A stretch of 36,714 nucleotides of DNA from Chlamydiota bacterium (GCA_013288005.1 JABDCS010000020.1:1-36714); one strand, 5' to 3'. Shown: positions 7,758 through 16,907, counted from the stretch's first letter. A program made the numbers and translations. The notes: generated from the letters alone by a model not told the origin.

Positions 7758-9773
7758 ATGTCCAACTCTTTACAGCAGAATAAGGGCCACCCCTCTCCTT
7801 TAGGGGCCACAGCAGAGGGAGATTCCATTAATTTTGCTCTCTGGGCGCCCAAAGCGGACAAAGCCCAGCTCTCCATTTTCACCTGTGAACAAGACACTTC
7901 CATCGGCACCTTTAATTTGAATCTAACAGAGAATAGAACAGGTGAAATTTGGCACATTGCCCTTCAAGGCCTCCCTCCAACTTTTGATTACACCTGGTTT
8001 TTAGACGGACCTCACTTAAATAAAGCTGATCTCCCTTTTCAGATGAACCGCACCCTAGTTGATCCTTATGCCCATGCCCTAAATACACCAGCGACATGGA
8101 TGAGTCCGCAGCCTCCAACGCTCAGGGCACGCTATCTTGAATCCCAGTCTTTTGATTGGCAAGATGTACGCAAGCCCTCAATTCCCCACGAGCAGCTCAT
8201 TATATATGAAATGCATGTTAGAAGTTTTACAATCGATAAATCGAGCGATTGTAAACATCCTGGCACTTATTTAGGAATTGTAGAAAAGATCCCATATTTA
8301 AAAGAGTTAGGTGTTAATGCAATTGAATTATTGCCCATTTATGAGTTCGATGAAACCGCTTATAAAGTAGTTGATCCGACCACACAACGCCCACTTTGCA
8401 ATTACTGGGGGTATTCGACAGTCAGTTTCTTCTGTCCTATGCGACGTTTCGGAACTTCACAAGGGATTGCCGCTGCCATTACCGAATTCAAGACGATGGT
8501 AAGAGAGCTTCACAAGGCAGGCATTGAGGTGATTCTCGATGTCGTCTACAACCATACCAGTGAAGGTCTCAATCGTATATTCTCTTGGAAAGGAATCGAT
8601 AATTCTCACTACTATCTTGTGGACAACCAGGGGAATGATCTCAATTTCTCCGGAACTGGCAATACTTTTGCTTGTAATGCAGCTGCAACGCAAGAACTTA
8701 TCCTCCAATCCTTGCGCTTTTGGGCAGATGAAATGCAAGTAGATGGATTTCGTTTTGACCTCGCTTCTGTATTAACAAGAGGGGAAAACGGCACTCCGTT
8801 AAAAACTCCTCCTGTATTAATAGCGATTGCGAATGATCCCTACTTACGTTCTGTTAAACTGATCGCAGAGGGATGGGATGCTGCAGGGCTTTACCAGTTA
8901 GGTGAATTTCCCTCTTGGGGTCCATGGTCAGAATGGAATGGAAAATATCGTGATTCAGTGCGTCGTTTCATTAAAGGAACCGATGGCTATGCGGGCGCCT
9001 TCGCTGCTTCCATAAGTGGTTCTCAAGAACTGTATCGTCCATATCCTTTAGGACCTCTCCATAGCGTGAATTTTGTCACCTGTCACGATGGGTTTTCGTT
9101 ACACGATCTGACAAACTATCAAGGAAAACACAATCTTCGCAATGGCGAAGAGAATCGGGATGGAAATGATCAAAATGATAGTTGGAACTGCGGATTTGAA
9201 GGACCTACCGATGATCCCAATATTGTAGAGCTCCGACAAAGGCAAATGCGTAATTTTCACTTGGCGCTAATGCTCTCTTTAGGGATTCCTATGGTGCTAA
9301 TGGGCGACGAATATGGGCATACTAAAGAAGGCAATAATAATACGTGGTGCCAAGATAATGAACTGAATTGGTTCAATTGGAAGACGCTCGACCATAATGA
9401 AGATTTTTTTCGCTTTTTCCAAAAACTTATTCATTTCCGCAAAAAGCATCCGCTGCTCAGGAGAAAAAAATTCTATAGTCAACACGACATTACGTGGTAT
9501 GGGCTCAATGGCTCTTCTCCGGATTGGAGTGAAAAAAGTCGATTTGTAGCGGCCTGTTTAAATGCGAAGAGCCATAGACTATTTTTCGCTTTTAATGCCG
9601 ATTTTTCCCCTGCTTCTTTTACTTTACCTCCTCTGAAAAATCATAAAGGTTGGACACGAATCATCGATACATCGCTCTTACCTCCGCAAGATTTTAGTGA
9701 TCATCCGGAAGCTCTACAGAATTCTTCATACACGTTACCTTCACATGCTGCAGCCCTCTTTGAATCTGGATGA
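7758..9773 (+). CDS. glgX: Glycogen debranching enzyme GlgX
   Basis: This isoamylase-type GH13 enzyme cleaves alpha-1,6 branches of phosphorylase-trimmed glycogen. An N-terminal CBM48 domain (about 1-130) is followed by the catalytic barrel. The four GH13 regions are visible: DVVYNHTSEG (from Asp261), DGFRFDLAS with nucleophile Asp334, IAEGWD with acid/base Glu371, and CHDGFS with Asp444. These nearly match E. coli GlgX numbering, so the enzyme looks active. It has 672 residues counting from ATG 7758. A TTG two codons earlier (7752) is open but less likely. In Chlamydia, GlgX has been reported as a type III substrate delivered to the inclusion lumen to work on glycogen there, so the adjacent chaperone gene is suggestive. 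The downstream lipoprotein gene begins 127 bases later. Confidence 0.95.
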   Translation: MSNSLQQNKGHPSPLGATAEGDSINFALWAPKADKAQLSIFTCEQDTSIGTFNLNLTENRTGEIWHIALQGLPPTFDYTWFLDGPHLNKADLPFQMNRTLVDPYAHALNTPATWMSPQPPTLRARYLESQSFDWQDVRKPSIPHEQLIIYEMHVRSFTIDKSSDCKHPGTYLGIVEKIPYLKELGVNAIELLPIYEFDETAYKVVDPTTQRPLCNYWGYSTVSFFCPMRRFGTSQGIAAAITEFKTMVRELHKAGIEVILDVVYNHTSEGLNRIFSWKGIDNSHYYLVDNQGNDLNFSGTGNTFACNAAATQELILQSLRFWADEMQVDGFRFDLASVLTRGENGTPLKTPPVLIAIANDPYLRSVKLIAEGWDAAGLYQLGEFPSWGPWSEWNGKYRDSVRRFIKGTDGYAGAFAASISGSQELYRPYPLGPLHSVNFVTCHDGFSLHDLTNYQGKHNLRNGEENRDGNDQNDSWNCGFEGPTDDPNIVELRQRQMRNFHLALMLSLGIPMVLMGDEYGHTKEGNNNTWCQDNELNWFNWKTLDHNEDFFRFFQKLIHFRKKHPLLRRKKFYSQHDITWYGLNGSSPDWSEKSRFVAACLNAKSHRLFFAFNADFSPASFTLPPLKNHKGWTRIIDTSLLPPQDFSDHPEALQNSSYTLPSHAAALFESG

Positions 9774-9900
9774 TTATATGCACTCCTTTGCCAACAAAGT
9801 TAGAGATCTGCTATCGTCGGTTTTATTGGCCTGGGTCACCTAAAAGAGCCTTCGCGAATATTCAGGCGTCAGTTATTTTGACCTTATTTCATGGTTTTTT

Positions 9901-10557
9901 ATGCGCGTTGCTCTTGCAATTTGTTTAGCTCTTGGCCTTGTTGGCTGCGAATCTCGTACAGCGGTCTCTCAAGCACGCTTCTATCAAGATGGAACTTTAA
10001 AACCGACAGTGGCTCTCGTTCCTCTATTTGATCATACTACACCCAATGTCGAATGGGATCTCTCTGAAGAAATCACAACTCTTATCAACTCGCGCCTGCA
10101 GAAAAAAGACAAAATATTTCTCACCCCTCAAACAAAAGTTAAAAGCTTAATTCGTAACCTTCAAAATTCCCAAAACCCCTTTGCTGTTGATATTGCTTGG
10201 GTAAAGCCTACATTTGCAGGCCAAGAATTCGTTGTTTTTATGGAACTTCTCCAACACGAAGAAATTCCCCAAAGAAGCACACCACAAGAAGATCCGAAAC
10301 AATGTGCTGCAGAACTCAATATTTCACTGCGTATTCGGGTGATAGACGTACGTGGAGATAAAGCAAAAGTAGTTCTGCAAGAAATTGTGCGGCAAAGTGA
10401 ATATCTTCCTCGCCAATTCAATCAGTATAATTTCCATCATGAAGCGTGGAAAGAAGACGTCTTTACGATTTCCCCTCTCAGCCTTGCACATGCACAGTTA
10501 ACAAAAAAAGCAGCGAGAAGAATAGAAGAATACATTCTTTTAGCCCGCGGCGGATAG
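9901..10557 (+). CDS. Small lipoprotein of unknown function (CT253-like by position)
   Basis: The 218-residue product begins with a short lipoprotein signal peptide: Arg2, a hydrophobic run, and lipobox LVGC with Cys16 as the lipidation site. The mature part has about 200 residues with an early stretch TVALVPLFDHTTP and a predicted soluble alpha/beta fold, which recalls proteins such as LpoB/CsgG that start with a similar strand after the lipid anchor. I cannot prove that relationship. In C. trachomatis, CT253 is a putative lipoprotein in the same neighbourhood (after yidC and lgt); lgt itself is missing here. It is likely anchored in the outer membrane facing the periplasm. The ATG at 9901 directly precedes the signal sequence. 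The next gene follows after about 100 bases. Confidence 0.75.
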   Translation: MRVALAICLALGLVGCESRTAVSQARFYQDGTLKPTVALVPLFDHTTPNVEWDLSEEITTLINSRLQKKDKIFLTPQTKVKSLIRNLQNSQNPFAVDIAWVKPTFAGQEFVVFMELLQHEEIPQRSTPQEDPKQCAAELNISLRIRVIDVRGDKAKVVLQEIVRQSEYLPRQFNQYNFHHEAWKEDVFTISPLSLAHAQLTKKAARRIEEYILLARGG

Positions 10558-10658
10558 CGTGTCTTTTCAACTACGTTTCTGTCGACTTCAGATAGAAACA
10601 TAGTTTAGAACACCCTCTAACCACCTCGAAAATTTTATAATAAAGGGTACAAGGTAAT

Positions 10659-11549
10659 ATGATTGCTGTAGGTATTGAGCAGCTTCTACTTCCCGCCACT
10701 CTAGCGCTTATTATACTTTGGGTAGCGCGTTCTTTTGGATTTTTCCAAATGCCCTCCCTCATACATGGCCAAATACAGCCACGTATAACGTGGTGGCAGC
10801 TTCTTGCGATTTTTGCTATATATCTACTCTCTTCTCTTTTTATACCTTTATTCGCCATTCGTTTTATCTCTCATGTATTTCCCAATTTTGGAAGGCCCGA
10901 ATTTGGTGCAACTTCTGCGCTAACACCCCTTCGCATTGCCTATAGCCAGATGGGTACATTGGTTACCTCTGCCATCCTTCTTTTTATCTTTTGTTTTCTT
11001 CAAAAAGACCGAGCTAGCATGCTAGCGATTTGGAAACGCCCCCTTCATAACCGGACATCGATCGTTCAAGATTTCGGTATAGGAGTTATTGCTTGGGCAG
11101 TCAGTTTTCCTGTGGTTAATTTTGTTGGGATTACAGCTGATTTTGTAATTAATGTTCTATTCGGACAGCAAAAATACGAACAAGTCGCTGTACGTTATCT
11201 AAAATCCTCTTTTGGAACAGAATTCCCTCTAATTCTCGCACTCGTAACAATTATACTAGTCGCTCCCATGATAGAAGAGCTTCTTTTTAGGGGTTTTTTA
11301 CAAAACTTTCTAAAGCGTTTTATTGGACGCAAATCAGCAATTCTATTAGCTGCTCTTATTTTCGCTTTTTTCCACTTTTCCTTTAGCCAAGATCTCGGTA
11401 ATGTACCGTTGGTTGCATCATTATTTGTGCTAGCATTATTTCTTGGTTTTATTTACGAAAGGCAACAGTCGCTATTCGCTTCTATTGGTTTGCATATGAC
11501 GTTCAATACAATCAGTGTATTGCGAATTATATTCAGTCAAGAGGGCTAG
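10659..11549 (+). CDS. CPBP-family intramembrane metalloprotease
   Basis: The 296-residue protein has about eight hydrophobic segments and the three signature motifs of CPBP (CAAX protease/Rce1-like, Abi) proteins: EELLFRG (Glu206, Glu207, Arg211), FAFFH (Phe235-His239) and HMTFN (His279, Asn283). The Glu and His residues form the expected zinc-type active site. Bacterial members act as membrane proteases in processing or signalling, and the substrate here is unknown. It follows the CT253-like lipoprotein, so it occupies the position of CT254 in C. trachomatis (from memory). The ATG at 10659 has an AAGG element eight bases upstream. The gene ends 40 bases before the preferred serpin start, and a GTG-initiated longer serpin frame would overlap it. 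Confidence 0.85.
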   Translation: MIAVGIEQLLLPATLALIILWVARSFGFFQMPSLIHGQIQPRITWWQLLAIFAIYLLSSLFIPLFAIRFISHVFPNFGRPEFGATSALTPLRIAYSQMGTLVTSAILLFIFCFLQKDRASMLAIWKRPLHNRTSIVQDFGIGVIAWAVSFPVVNFVGITADFVINVLFGQQKYEQVAVRYLKSSFGTEFPLILALVTIILVAPMIEELLFRGFLQNFLKRFIGRKSAILLAALIFAFFHFSFSQDLGNVPLVASLFVLALFLGFIYERQQSLFASIGLHMTFNTISVLRIIFSQEG

Positions 11550-11589
11550 TAACAGTCTCTTAAAGAAATTAGAGGAGCTACAGAAAGTG

Positions 11590-12960
11590 ATGGGCCAATC
11601 TAGCTTTCGCAGTAGACAAAATTCTTGGATATCCAGCATTTCTACGCTTTGCTTGTGCATGTGGATGACAAATGCAAATCACTCTCTTCTACAAGCTGAT
11701 TCACCCCCTGCTACCACTTCTCTTCCAACCATAGATGAAGAAAACAAAACCCTACCCAATAAATCTAGCGAGAATTTTATCAAACCTGGGGCTTCCAATC
11801 CTGTCGATATTTTAGCCCAAGATAGTAATGCATTTTCCTTTGAGTTATTAAAGAAAGCTGCCGGAAGTGTGGAGAATGTTGTTTTTGCTCCCTACTCTAT
11901 TTTCAGCTGTTTATCTATGGTATACGCAGGTGCTAAAGGAAAAACTGCAGATCAAATTCGCCAAGTGCTCTCCCTTCATGGAAATGCGATCGAAATAGCC
12001 CATGCCTCCTTTTCTCTACGCAACTCCTTAATTACTTCTTCTCGTGAAGGATGTGGATTACGCTTTTCCAGCTCTAACGGCCTTTTTGCTGATCAAGATA
12101 CCTTTATTTTATCTTCTTTTAGAGAACTCGTTCAAAAAAATTATCAGGCTGAAATCGCCGCACTCAATTTCAAAGAAACCGATAAATCTTTGATGACGAT
12201 CAATGGATGGGTATCCAATGAGACTAAAGGAAAAATCCCGCAACTTCTCTATAGCGGCGATGTGAATCCATCTACCCGACTTATTTTAGTGAATGCTGCT
12301 TACTTTCAAGGTAAATGGTTTCAACCTTTTGACCCCAAGGCAACCCAACAAGAGCCCTTTCATATCACCGATGAGCGTGATATCCAAGTACCCATGATGC
12401 ACCTCACCGACACTTTTTCCTATTTTGAAAACGATCTAGCTCAAATTCTTTCGCTTCCTTTTCAAACATGCGATCTCCAAGATCCGCACATCAACTGCCT
12501 ACTTGTATTACCTAAATCAGCTACTGATCTCCAGCCTCTTGAACAACAATTTACACCTGCTCTATTTAGGGATTGGGCCAATAAAATGGAGCCCACCAAG
12601 GTGAATGTACAAATACCGCGTTTCTGCATGAAAAAAAGATTCGATTTGAATTCATTATTGACCCAAATGGGTATGACAGATGCCTTCAACGATAAGGCAG
12701 ATTTCTCGGGTATAAACGGAATGCATGACCTTTTTTTAAGTAAGATGATTCACGAGGCCTATTTTTCTCTAAATGAATATGGAGTGGAAGCTGCAGCAGC
12801 GACAAGTGCCATTATCAATGCTAAAGCTGTACAGGAGACAAAACCCCCCGTTCTCTTTGCCGCAGATCATCCTTTTTATTTTTTCTTAATGGATCGACAA
12901 ACCCAAACGATCCTATTTGCAGGAAAAATTTTTCAACCCGATACAAGTACATGCCCATGA
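11590..12960 (+). CDS. Serpin (serine/cysteine protease inhibitor), probably exported
   Basis: This is a full-length serpin of 456 residues. Family landmarks include VNAAYFQGKWFQPFD, FNDKADFSGI, the pre-hinge HEAYFSLNEYG, the inhibitory hinge GVEAAAAT (from residue 398) and the C-terminal DHPFYFFLMDRQTQTILFAG. The small-residue hinge predicts a true inhibitor that traps its target by loop insertion. Counting 17 residues along the loop as in alpha-1-antitrypsin puts Lys412 at P1, which suggests trypsin-like target specificity. The loop is about five residues longer than in antitrypsin, so P1 is tentative. The N terminus (NSWISSISTLCLCMWMTNA) resembles a signal peptide. I chose ATG 11590, 13 bases after GAGGAG; the frame stays open to a GTG at 11515 inside the previous gene. 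It overlaps the phosphatase gene by four to ten bases. Confidence 0.93.
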   Translation: MGQSSFRSRQNSWISSISTLCLCMWMTNANHSLLQADSPPATTSLPTIDEENKTLPNKSSENFIKPGASNPVDILAQDSNAFSFELLKKAAGSVENVVFAPYSIFSCLSMVYAGAKGKTADQIRQVLSLHGNAIEIAHASFSLRNSLITSSREGCGLRFSSSNGLFADQDTFILSSFRELVQKNYQAEIAALNFKETDKSLMTINGWVSNETKGKIPQLLYSGDVNPSTRLILVNAAYFQGKWFQPFDPKATQQEPFHITDERDIQVPMMHLTDTFSYFENDLAQILSLPFQTCDLQDPHINCLLVLPKSATDLQPLEQQFTPALFRDWANKMEPTKVNVQIPRFCMKKRFDLNSLLTQMGMTDAFNDKADFSGINGMHDLFLSKMIHEAYFSLNEYGVEAAAATSAIINAKAVQETKPPVLFAADHPFYFFLMDRQTQTILFAGKIFQPDTSTCP

Positions 12961-13676
12961 GACCTCGATGTACAGTTGAAAGCTGGGGACTATCCGATAT
13001 AGGTTTAAAAAGACTAAACAATGAGGATGTCTTTATCGCCCATAACGATACAAATTTCTATGCTTTAGCCGATGGCATGGGCGGGCATCAGGCTGGTGAA
13101 ATAGCCGCACAACTCGCTGTTGAGCATCTCTATGCGCAATTTTTTGATAGCCTTATCGCTCTTGAAAAACCCTCAACTGATCATCTTCTGAAGAAATTGG
13201 CCGACACGATTCAGGAAGTAAATAGCCATGTTTACCAAATGGCCTCTTCCTACAGGGATTGGTCTGGCATGGGCACGACACTTTCCTGTCTCTTTTTACA
13301 TGATCAAAAAATACTTTACGCTCACGTCGGAGATAGCCGCATCTATCGCTTTAGGCAAACCTTAGAGCAACTTTCCCATGATCACTCTCTACGTAAAGAA
13401 TTTCCCTACGACCCTCGTGCTAAAAATAAATTAACGCGGGCTATAGGAACTTCCCTATTTGTGAATCCCCAAACGGGTATTACCGATTTCTTGCCAGGTG
13501 ATCTTTATTTATTATGTAGTGATGGCCTTACTGACCTTGTGTCGGATGCAGAAATCACCTCACATATTGTTCAACAAACTGCCCTTCCGCTTCTCTGCCA
13601 TTCTTTGGTGAATGCTGCTAAAAACGAGGGTGGACATGATAATATCACCGTTATCGCAGTTAAAATCCTAAGCTAA
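12951..13676 (+). CDS. PP2C-family protein phosphatase
   Basis: This metal-dependent Ser/Thr phosphatase of 241 residues probably reverses Hanks-type kinase phosphorylation. All main PP2C motifs are present: RLNNED, DGMGGHQAGE (Asp41), GMGTTLSCL, VGDSRIYR, LTRAIGT, CSDGLTDL (Asp191) and GGHDNIT (Asp230). These supply the metal-binding aspartates, so it should be active. No signal or membrane segment is present. Two starts are close, ATG 12951 and ATG 12957. The second overlaps the serpin stop as ATGA, which favours translational coupling and may be the true start. In C. trachomatis the equivalent, CT259, neighbours the NifS gene, as here. The upstream neighbour differs, being a serpin. Confidence 0.93.
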   Translation: MPMRPRCTVESWGLSDIGLKRLNNEDVFIAHNDTNFYALADGMGGHQAGEIAAQLAVEHLYAQFFDSLIALEKPSTDHLLKKLADTIQEVNSHVYQMASSYRDWSGMGTTLSCLFLHDQKILYAHVGDSRIYRFRQTLEQLSHDHSLRKEFPYDPRAKNKLTRAIGTSLFVNPQTGITDFLPGDLYLLCSDGLTDLVSDAEITSHIVQQTALPLLCHSLVNAAKNEGGHDNITVIAVKILS

Positions 13677-13733
13677 ATCAAGTTGCAAGTCGCTGCCTCA
13701 GAACGACTTAAAATAACCCGCACTTTGCTCTTC

Positions 13734-13763
13734 TTGCATAGACTCGGGTATCCTTGCTATCAT
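13734..13763 (+). promoter_or_regulatory. Candidate promoter directly before the NifS-like gene
   Basis: TTGCAT (13734-13739) and TATCAT (13758-13763) are spaced by 18 bases, and TGC precedes the -10, giving an extended -10. The predicted start (about 13770) is only a few bases before the ATG at 13773, so the transcript could be leaderless. No Shine-Dalgarno sequence is seen there. Confidence 0.35.
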
Positions 13764-13772
13764 AGATCTCCT

Positions 13773-14918
13773 ATGGACAAAATTTACTTAGATAATAACG
13801 CCACAACGGCCTTATCCCCAAAAGCCCTTACTGCCATGCTGGAGGAGCTATCGGGACCTGCATCTAATCCATCTAGCGTTCATTCATTTGGCCAAAAAGC
13901 GCGCCAAAAATTACTACGCGCTCATGAAACGATTGCGGATTTTTTAGGTTGCCGCCCTCAGGAGGTAATCTTCACATCAGGTGGTACAGAAGCTATGAAC
14001 ACCTTAATACGCTCTATAGCCAATACGCTTCCTAAAGGGCAGATTATAACCTCTACAATTGAGCACTCTTGCGTCGACCTGATGCTTGCCGACCTTAAAA
14101 CAGCAGGGTGGGAAATAGTCGCCTTACCACCAGGTGAAAAAGGATTTATCAGTCTTGAACAGATTGAAAACTCTATTTCGCCAGCAACCCGTTTTATTGT
14201 TCTAGCAGCTGTCAATAATGAAACAGGGGTAAAGTGTCCCGTCGAAGCTATAGGAGAATTTGCACAAAAAAAAGGTATCCCTTTTCTTGTTGATGGTATT
14301 GCTTGGATCGGCAAAGAATTGTTTCGTTTGCCTGTAGGAATTTCTGGAATTGGGTTTTCCTCACACAAATTTCACGGACCAAAGGGTGTTGGTTTTGCGA
14401 TTGTCCGTTCACCCATGAGGTTTTTCCCGCTATTAGTAGGAGGATCTCAACAGAATGGTAAGCGCGCTGGCACGGAAAACTTAGCAGGGATTTTAGGAAC
14501 TGTGGCAGCTATTGAAGAAATTCCCCTTGTGCTTCCTGAGGCCAGTAAGAGGATGCTCGCGTTGCGTACAACACTCGAAGAGGGTCTTTCTTTATCTGGA
14601 GCTCTAATCAATGGAAATGGTGAAAGAATTTGCAATACAGTCAATATGAGCTTTCCTGGTGTAGATGGCGAAAACCTCTTAATCCAACTCGATCAAGCCG
14701 GTATTGCTGTAAGTCACGGATCCGCATGTAGCGCTGGAGCTATGGAACTCTCGCGCGTTCTTCTCAACATGGGTTTTCTTCATGAAAGAGTACGTTCATC
14801 GCTTCGCTTTTCTTTAAGTCGCATGACAACACCGGAAGAAATTAATCGCTGTATCGAGGTAACGACTCGACTCGTTCATCTCCCTGCACTTTCTATATCT
14901 ACAGGAAACGTCGGATAA
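13773..14918 (+). CDS. NifS-like cysteine desulfurase / class V aminotransferase
   Basis: This PLP enzyme of the cysteine desulfurase family takes sulfur from cysteine, usually for Fe-S clusters or thiolation. It has 381 residues from ATG 13773, beginning MDKIYLDNNATTALS, the family's typical opening. The PLP lysine is Lys199 in SSHKFHGPKG, and the catalytic cysteine is Cys319 in SHGSACSAG. GTENLAG is also conserved. Both active-site residues are present, so sulfur transfer is plausible. An in-frame TTG at 13683 adds 30 residues that do not resemble the family and is rejected. The gene matches CT258 (annotated NifS-related) in position next to PP2C. It overlaps the end of the convergent NlpC/P60 gene by 20 bases, so transcripts from both sides collide here. 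Confidence 0.9.
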   Translation: MDKIYLDNNATTALSPKALTAMLEELSGPASNPSSVHSFGQKARQKLLRAHETIADFLGCRPQEVIFTSGGTEAMNTLIRSIANTLPKGQIITSTIEHSCVDLMLADLKTAGWEIVALPPGEKGFISLEQIENSISPATRFIVLAAVNNETGVKCPVEAIGEFAQKKGIPFLVDGIAWIGKELFRLPVGISGIGFSSHKFHGPKGVGFAIVRSPMRFFPLLVGGSQQNGKRAGTENLAGILGTVAAIEEIPLVLPEASKRMLALRTTLEEGLSLSGALINGNGERICNTVNMSFPGVDGENLLIQLDQAGIAVSHGSACSAGAMELSRVLLNMGFLHERVRSSLRFSLSRMTTPEEINRCIEVTTRLVHLPALSISTGNVG

Positions 14919-15663
14919 CAAAACGCGGTCCCCAAGTAGTCATCCAATGATCAACAGGTCGTCTCTCAAGCAAAATCTGTTTCAATCGCAAATGTAAAGA
15001 AGAACGGATTACACCTTCGGGATTTCGACTCTCAATAGTATGTTCCTTATCCTCGACAATAATGACGTGTCCCACCCATACAATAAGATCGAGAGGCTGA
15101 AGTTGGGCTACTATTTCCGCAATGCACAATCCACTAATTGCGACAGGATTTCCATAATGTACAAGCTGAGACGTATTGCGGGGTGTACAACCTCGTGTCG
15201 CTTCAAAAAGAAGACCCGAACAATCAACCCCTTTTAGTTGCCAAAGAGAGCGTGTACTAGGATCGAGTTCGCGATTCGGTGGATAATAGGCCAGCATCTC
15301 CTCAATTCCTTGACTCCAATTTCCTCCCCAAACATAGGGAAGACCCAGGCAAGCTCGAAGAAACATTACAATCTCAGAAGAGGAAGGAAAAGAGCGCTCT
15401 CGTTCAGGAGGCAAAGTGGAAGTAATTTGAAGAAAGCGATAATCCACATACTGAGGACTTACGGAATACTCTGCGGTCGAGACCTTAGCAATTTCTCCAC
15501 AATCCTCCAATATACAAAATTTTGTACCCGGAAACGCTACTGCTTCCACAGCTCGCAATAAGTTTTGGCTATCTAAGGGAAGAGGCCAACGAAATACCTG
15601 CAAAAAATGGGGTGTATTTAAAATAGGTGTAGGGCGAACAGCAACCCCATACTTTTTGTTCAC
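14899..15663 (-). CDS. NlpC/P60 peptidoglycan endopeptidase
   Basis: The 254-residue protein has an SH3-like N-terminal half and a C-terminal NlpC/P60 cysteine peptidase domain. The catalytic Cys148 lies in GVDCSGLL and His199 in WVGHVIIV, with a following polar residue in IESRN. The entry motif LPYVWGGNW is typical. Such enzymes cut the peptide stems of peptidoglycan, usually between D-Glu and diaminopimelate. A homologue in C. trachomatis (CT127) has been shown to act in peptidoglycan turnover. No signal peptide is evident, so it may work on recycled muropeptides in the cytoplasm. The GTG start at 15663 overlaps the stop of the CBS-domain gene (GTGA). It is the last gene of a four-gene minus-strand unit. 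Confidence 0.9.
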   Translation of the reverse strand: MNKKYGVAVRPTPILNTPHFLQVFRWPLPLDSQNLLRAVEAVAFPGTKFCILEDCGEIAKVSTAEYSVSPQYVDYRFLQITSTLPPERERSFPSSSEIVMFLRACLGLPYVWGGNWSQGIEEMLAYYPPNRELDPSTRSLWQLKGVDCSGLLFEATRGCTPRNTSQLVHYGNPVAISGLCIAEIVAQLQPLDLIVWVGHVIIVEDKEHTIESRNPEGVIRSSLHLRLKQILLERRPVDHWMTTWGPRFVIRRFL

Positions 15664-16907
15664 GATGATACCGTATAAATGGCGATCATTTTAGGTCCGA
15701 TTAAAGGAGCTTCTTCCACACTCAGTTCAAATTGTCCAATTCGAATCGCATCCCCTTTAGCAGGCTTATGACCTAAAATTTCCTCAAAAAGCTCCTCTAA
15801 GTCACTCGCTGTTCCCGACGCTAGGTCAATATTATAAAGCTCATTGATTTCCGATAACTGCGTGTCAGCAGGAAATGTCCTATCTACAACAATTTGACTT
15901 ACTGAGGCATGAGGATCCGCTAAGGAGATCCAGTTATCTTCCCTTCCAAAAATTTCATCAATAATCGCATCCAGTGTCAAAATTCCAATTGCCTGTCCTG
16001 TTTGGTCTAGAACAACTGCCGCAACTTGATTGTTACTTCGAAATTGCTTCAAGATATCTAGGATCGAATTCGTTTGAACAATGAACCAAGGAGGACGCGC
16101 GAGTTCATGCACGCGTCTCTCGTCGTTTTCTCTTAAGAGATCCCGAGGATAAACCATAGCGACTATATTCTGGGGCGTGCGGTTGTAAACGGTCAAAAAA
16201 GGTACTCGTTCTATCGCTAAACGCGTACGAACCTCGCTGACCGTACTCGAGAATGGCACATTCAAAAAACCCTTCAAAGGGAGCATGAGTTCACGAGCAG
16301 TTTTGTTCTTAAGCGTGAAAATATTTTTTACCGCCGTATCGAATTCTTCAGGTGGTGTGATTCCCGGAACGTCTTCACGCTCTTCTAAAATTTTCTGCAG
16401 CTCTTCACGACTTAAATAAAATCCCCTTTCTTTATTCGCTTTAAACAGCTTATTGAGCCATTCGCACAGCAAATTGAAGGTCACAATAATTGGTTTAAAA
16501 ATGACCGAAAAAATATAGAGAACCGGTACGCTTACCATCGCACCATGCTCAGCATACTTCCTTCCCGCAAACATGGGCGCAATTTCGGCAAAAACGACTA
16601 CTAGAACTGTTTGTGATAGTGCGGCCCAATCGGGGCTAAAACCCAAGGATAGATAAAACCGACGCGCACATTCGGAGCCTAGTAGCATGGCTCCATTGAC
16701 ACCTAACATCGATGTTCCAAAAAGCAAGGCGGGACGACTAATAAGTCGGCTTAACCAAATACCTCTTTTATCCCCTTTACTGACATAATATTCTAAGCGG
16801 ACCTTATTGAAAGAAACGCACGCCATCTCAGCCATGGTAAAAAAAGCCTGCGCTACGAGACAAAGAAAGACCATTAAAAGGAAAAACTGCCACGAGGTTT
16901 CAGTCAT
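15660..16907 (-). CDS. DUF21/CBS/CorC membrane protein (TlyC/CNNM-like), second copy
   Basis: The 415-residue protein has an N-terminal DUF21 (CNNM) membrane domain (about 1-180, several hydrophobic segments starting FFLLMVFLCLVAQAFFTMAE). Two CBS domains follow (about 200-320, with LTLDAIIDEIFG at the end), and then a CorC_HlyC domain. This family is often labelled hemolysin TlyC, but members are now linked to magnesium or cobalt transport; haemolysis should not be assumed. It overlaps the upstream paralogue by eight bases and the downstream NlpC gene by four. The two paralogues share architecture but differ in sequence, as do CT256 and CT257 in C. trachomatis. They may form a hetero-oligomer, which is inference. 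Confidence 0.87.
   Translation of the reverse strand: MTETSWQFFLLMVFLCLVAQAFFTMAEMACVSFNKVRLEYYVSKGDKRGIWLSRLISRPALLFGTSMLGVNGAMLLGSECARRFYLSLGFSPDWAALSQTVLVVVFAEIAPMFAGRKYAEHGAMVSVPVLYIFSVIFKPIIVTFNLLCEWLNKLFKANKERGFYLSREELQKILEEREDVPGITPPEEFDTAVKNIFTLKNKTARELMLPLKGFLNVPFSSTVSEVRTRLAIERVPFLTVYNRTPQNIVAMVYPRDLLRENDERRVHELARPPWFIVQTNSILDILKQFRSNNQVAAVVLDQTGQAIGILTLDAIIDEIFGREDNWISLADPHASVSQIVVDRTFPADTQLSEINELYNIDLASGTASDLEELFEEILGHKPAKGDAIRIGQFELSVEEAPLIGPKMIAIYTVSS

Noticed and set aside
13683..13772. N-terminal extension of the NifS-like protein from TTG 13683
   Set aside because: The added 30 residues do not resemble the family, whereas ATG 13773 gives the canonical MDKIYLDNNATT start.
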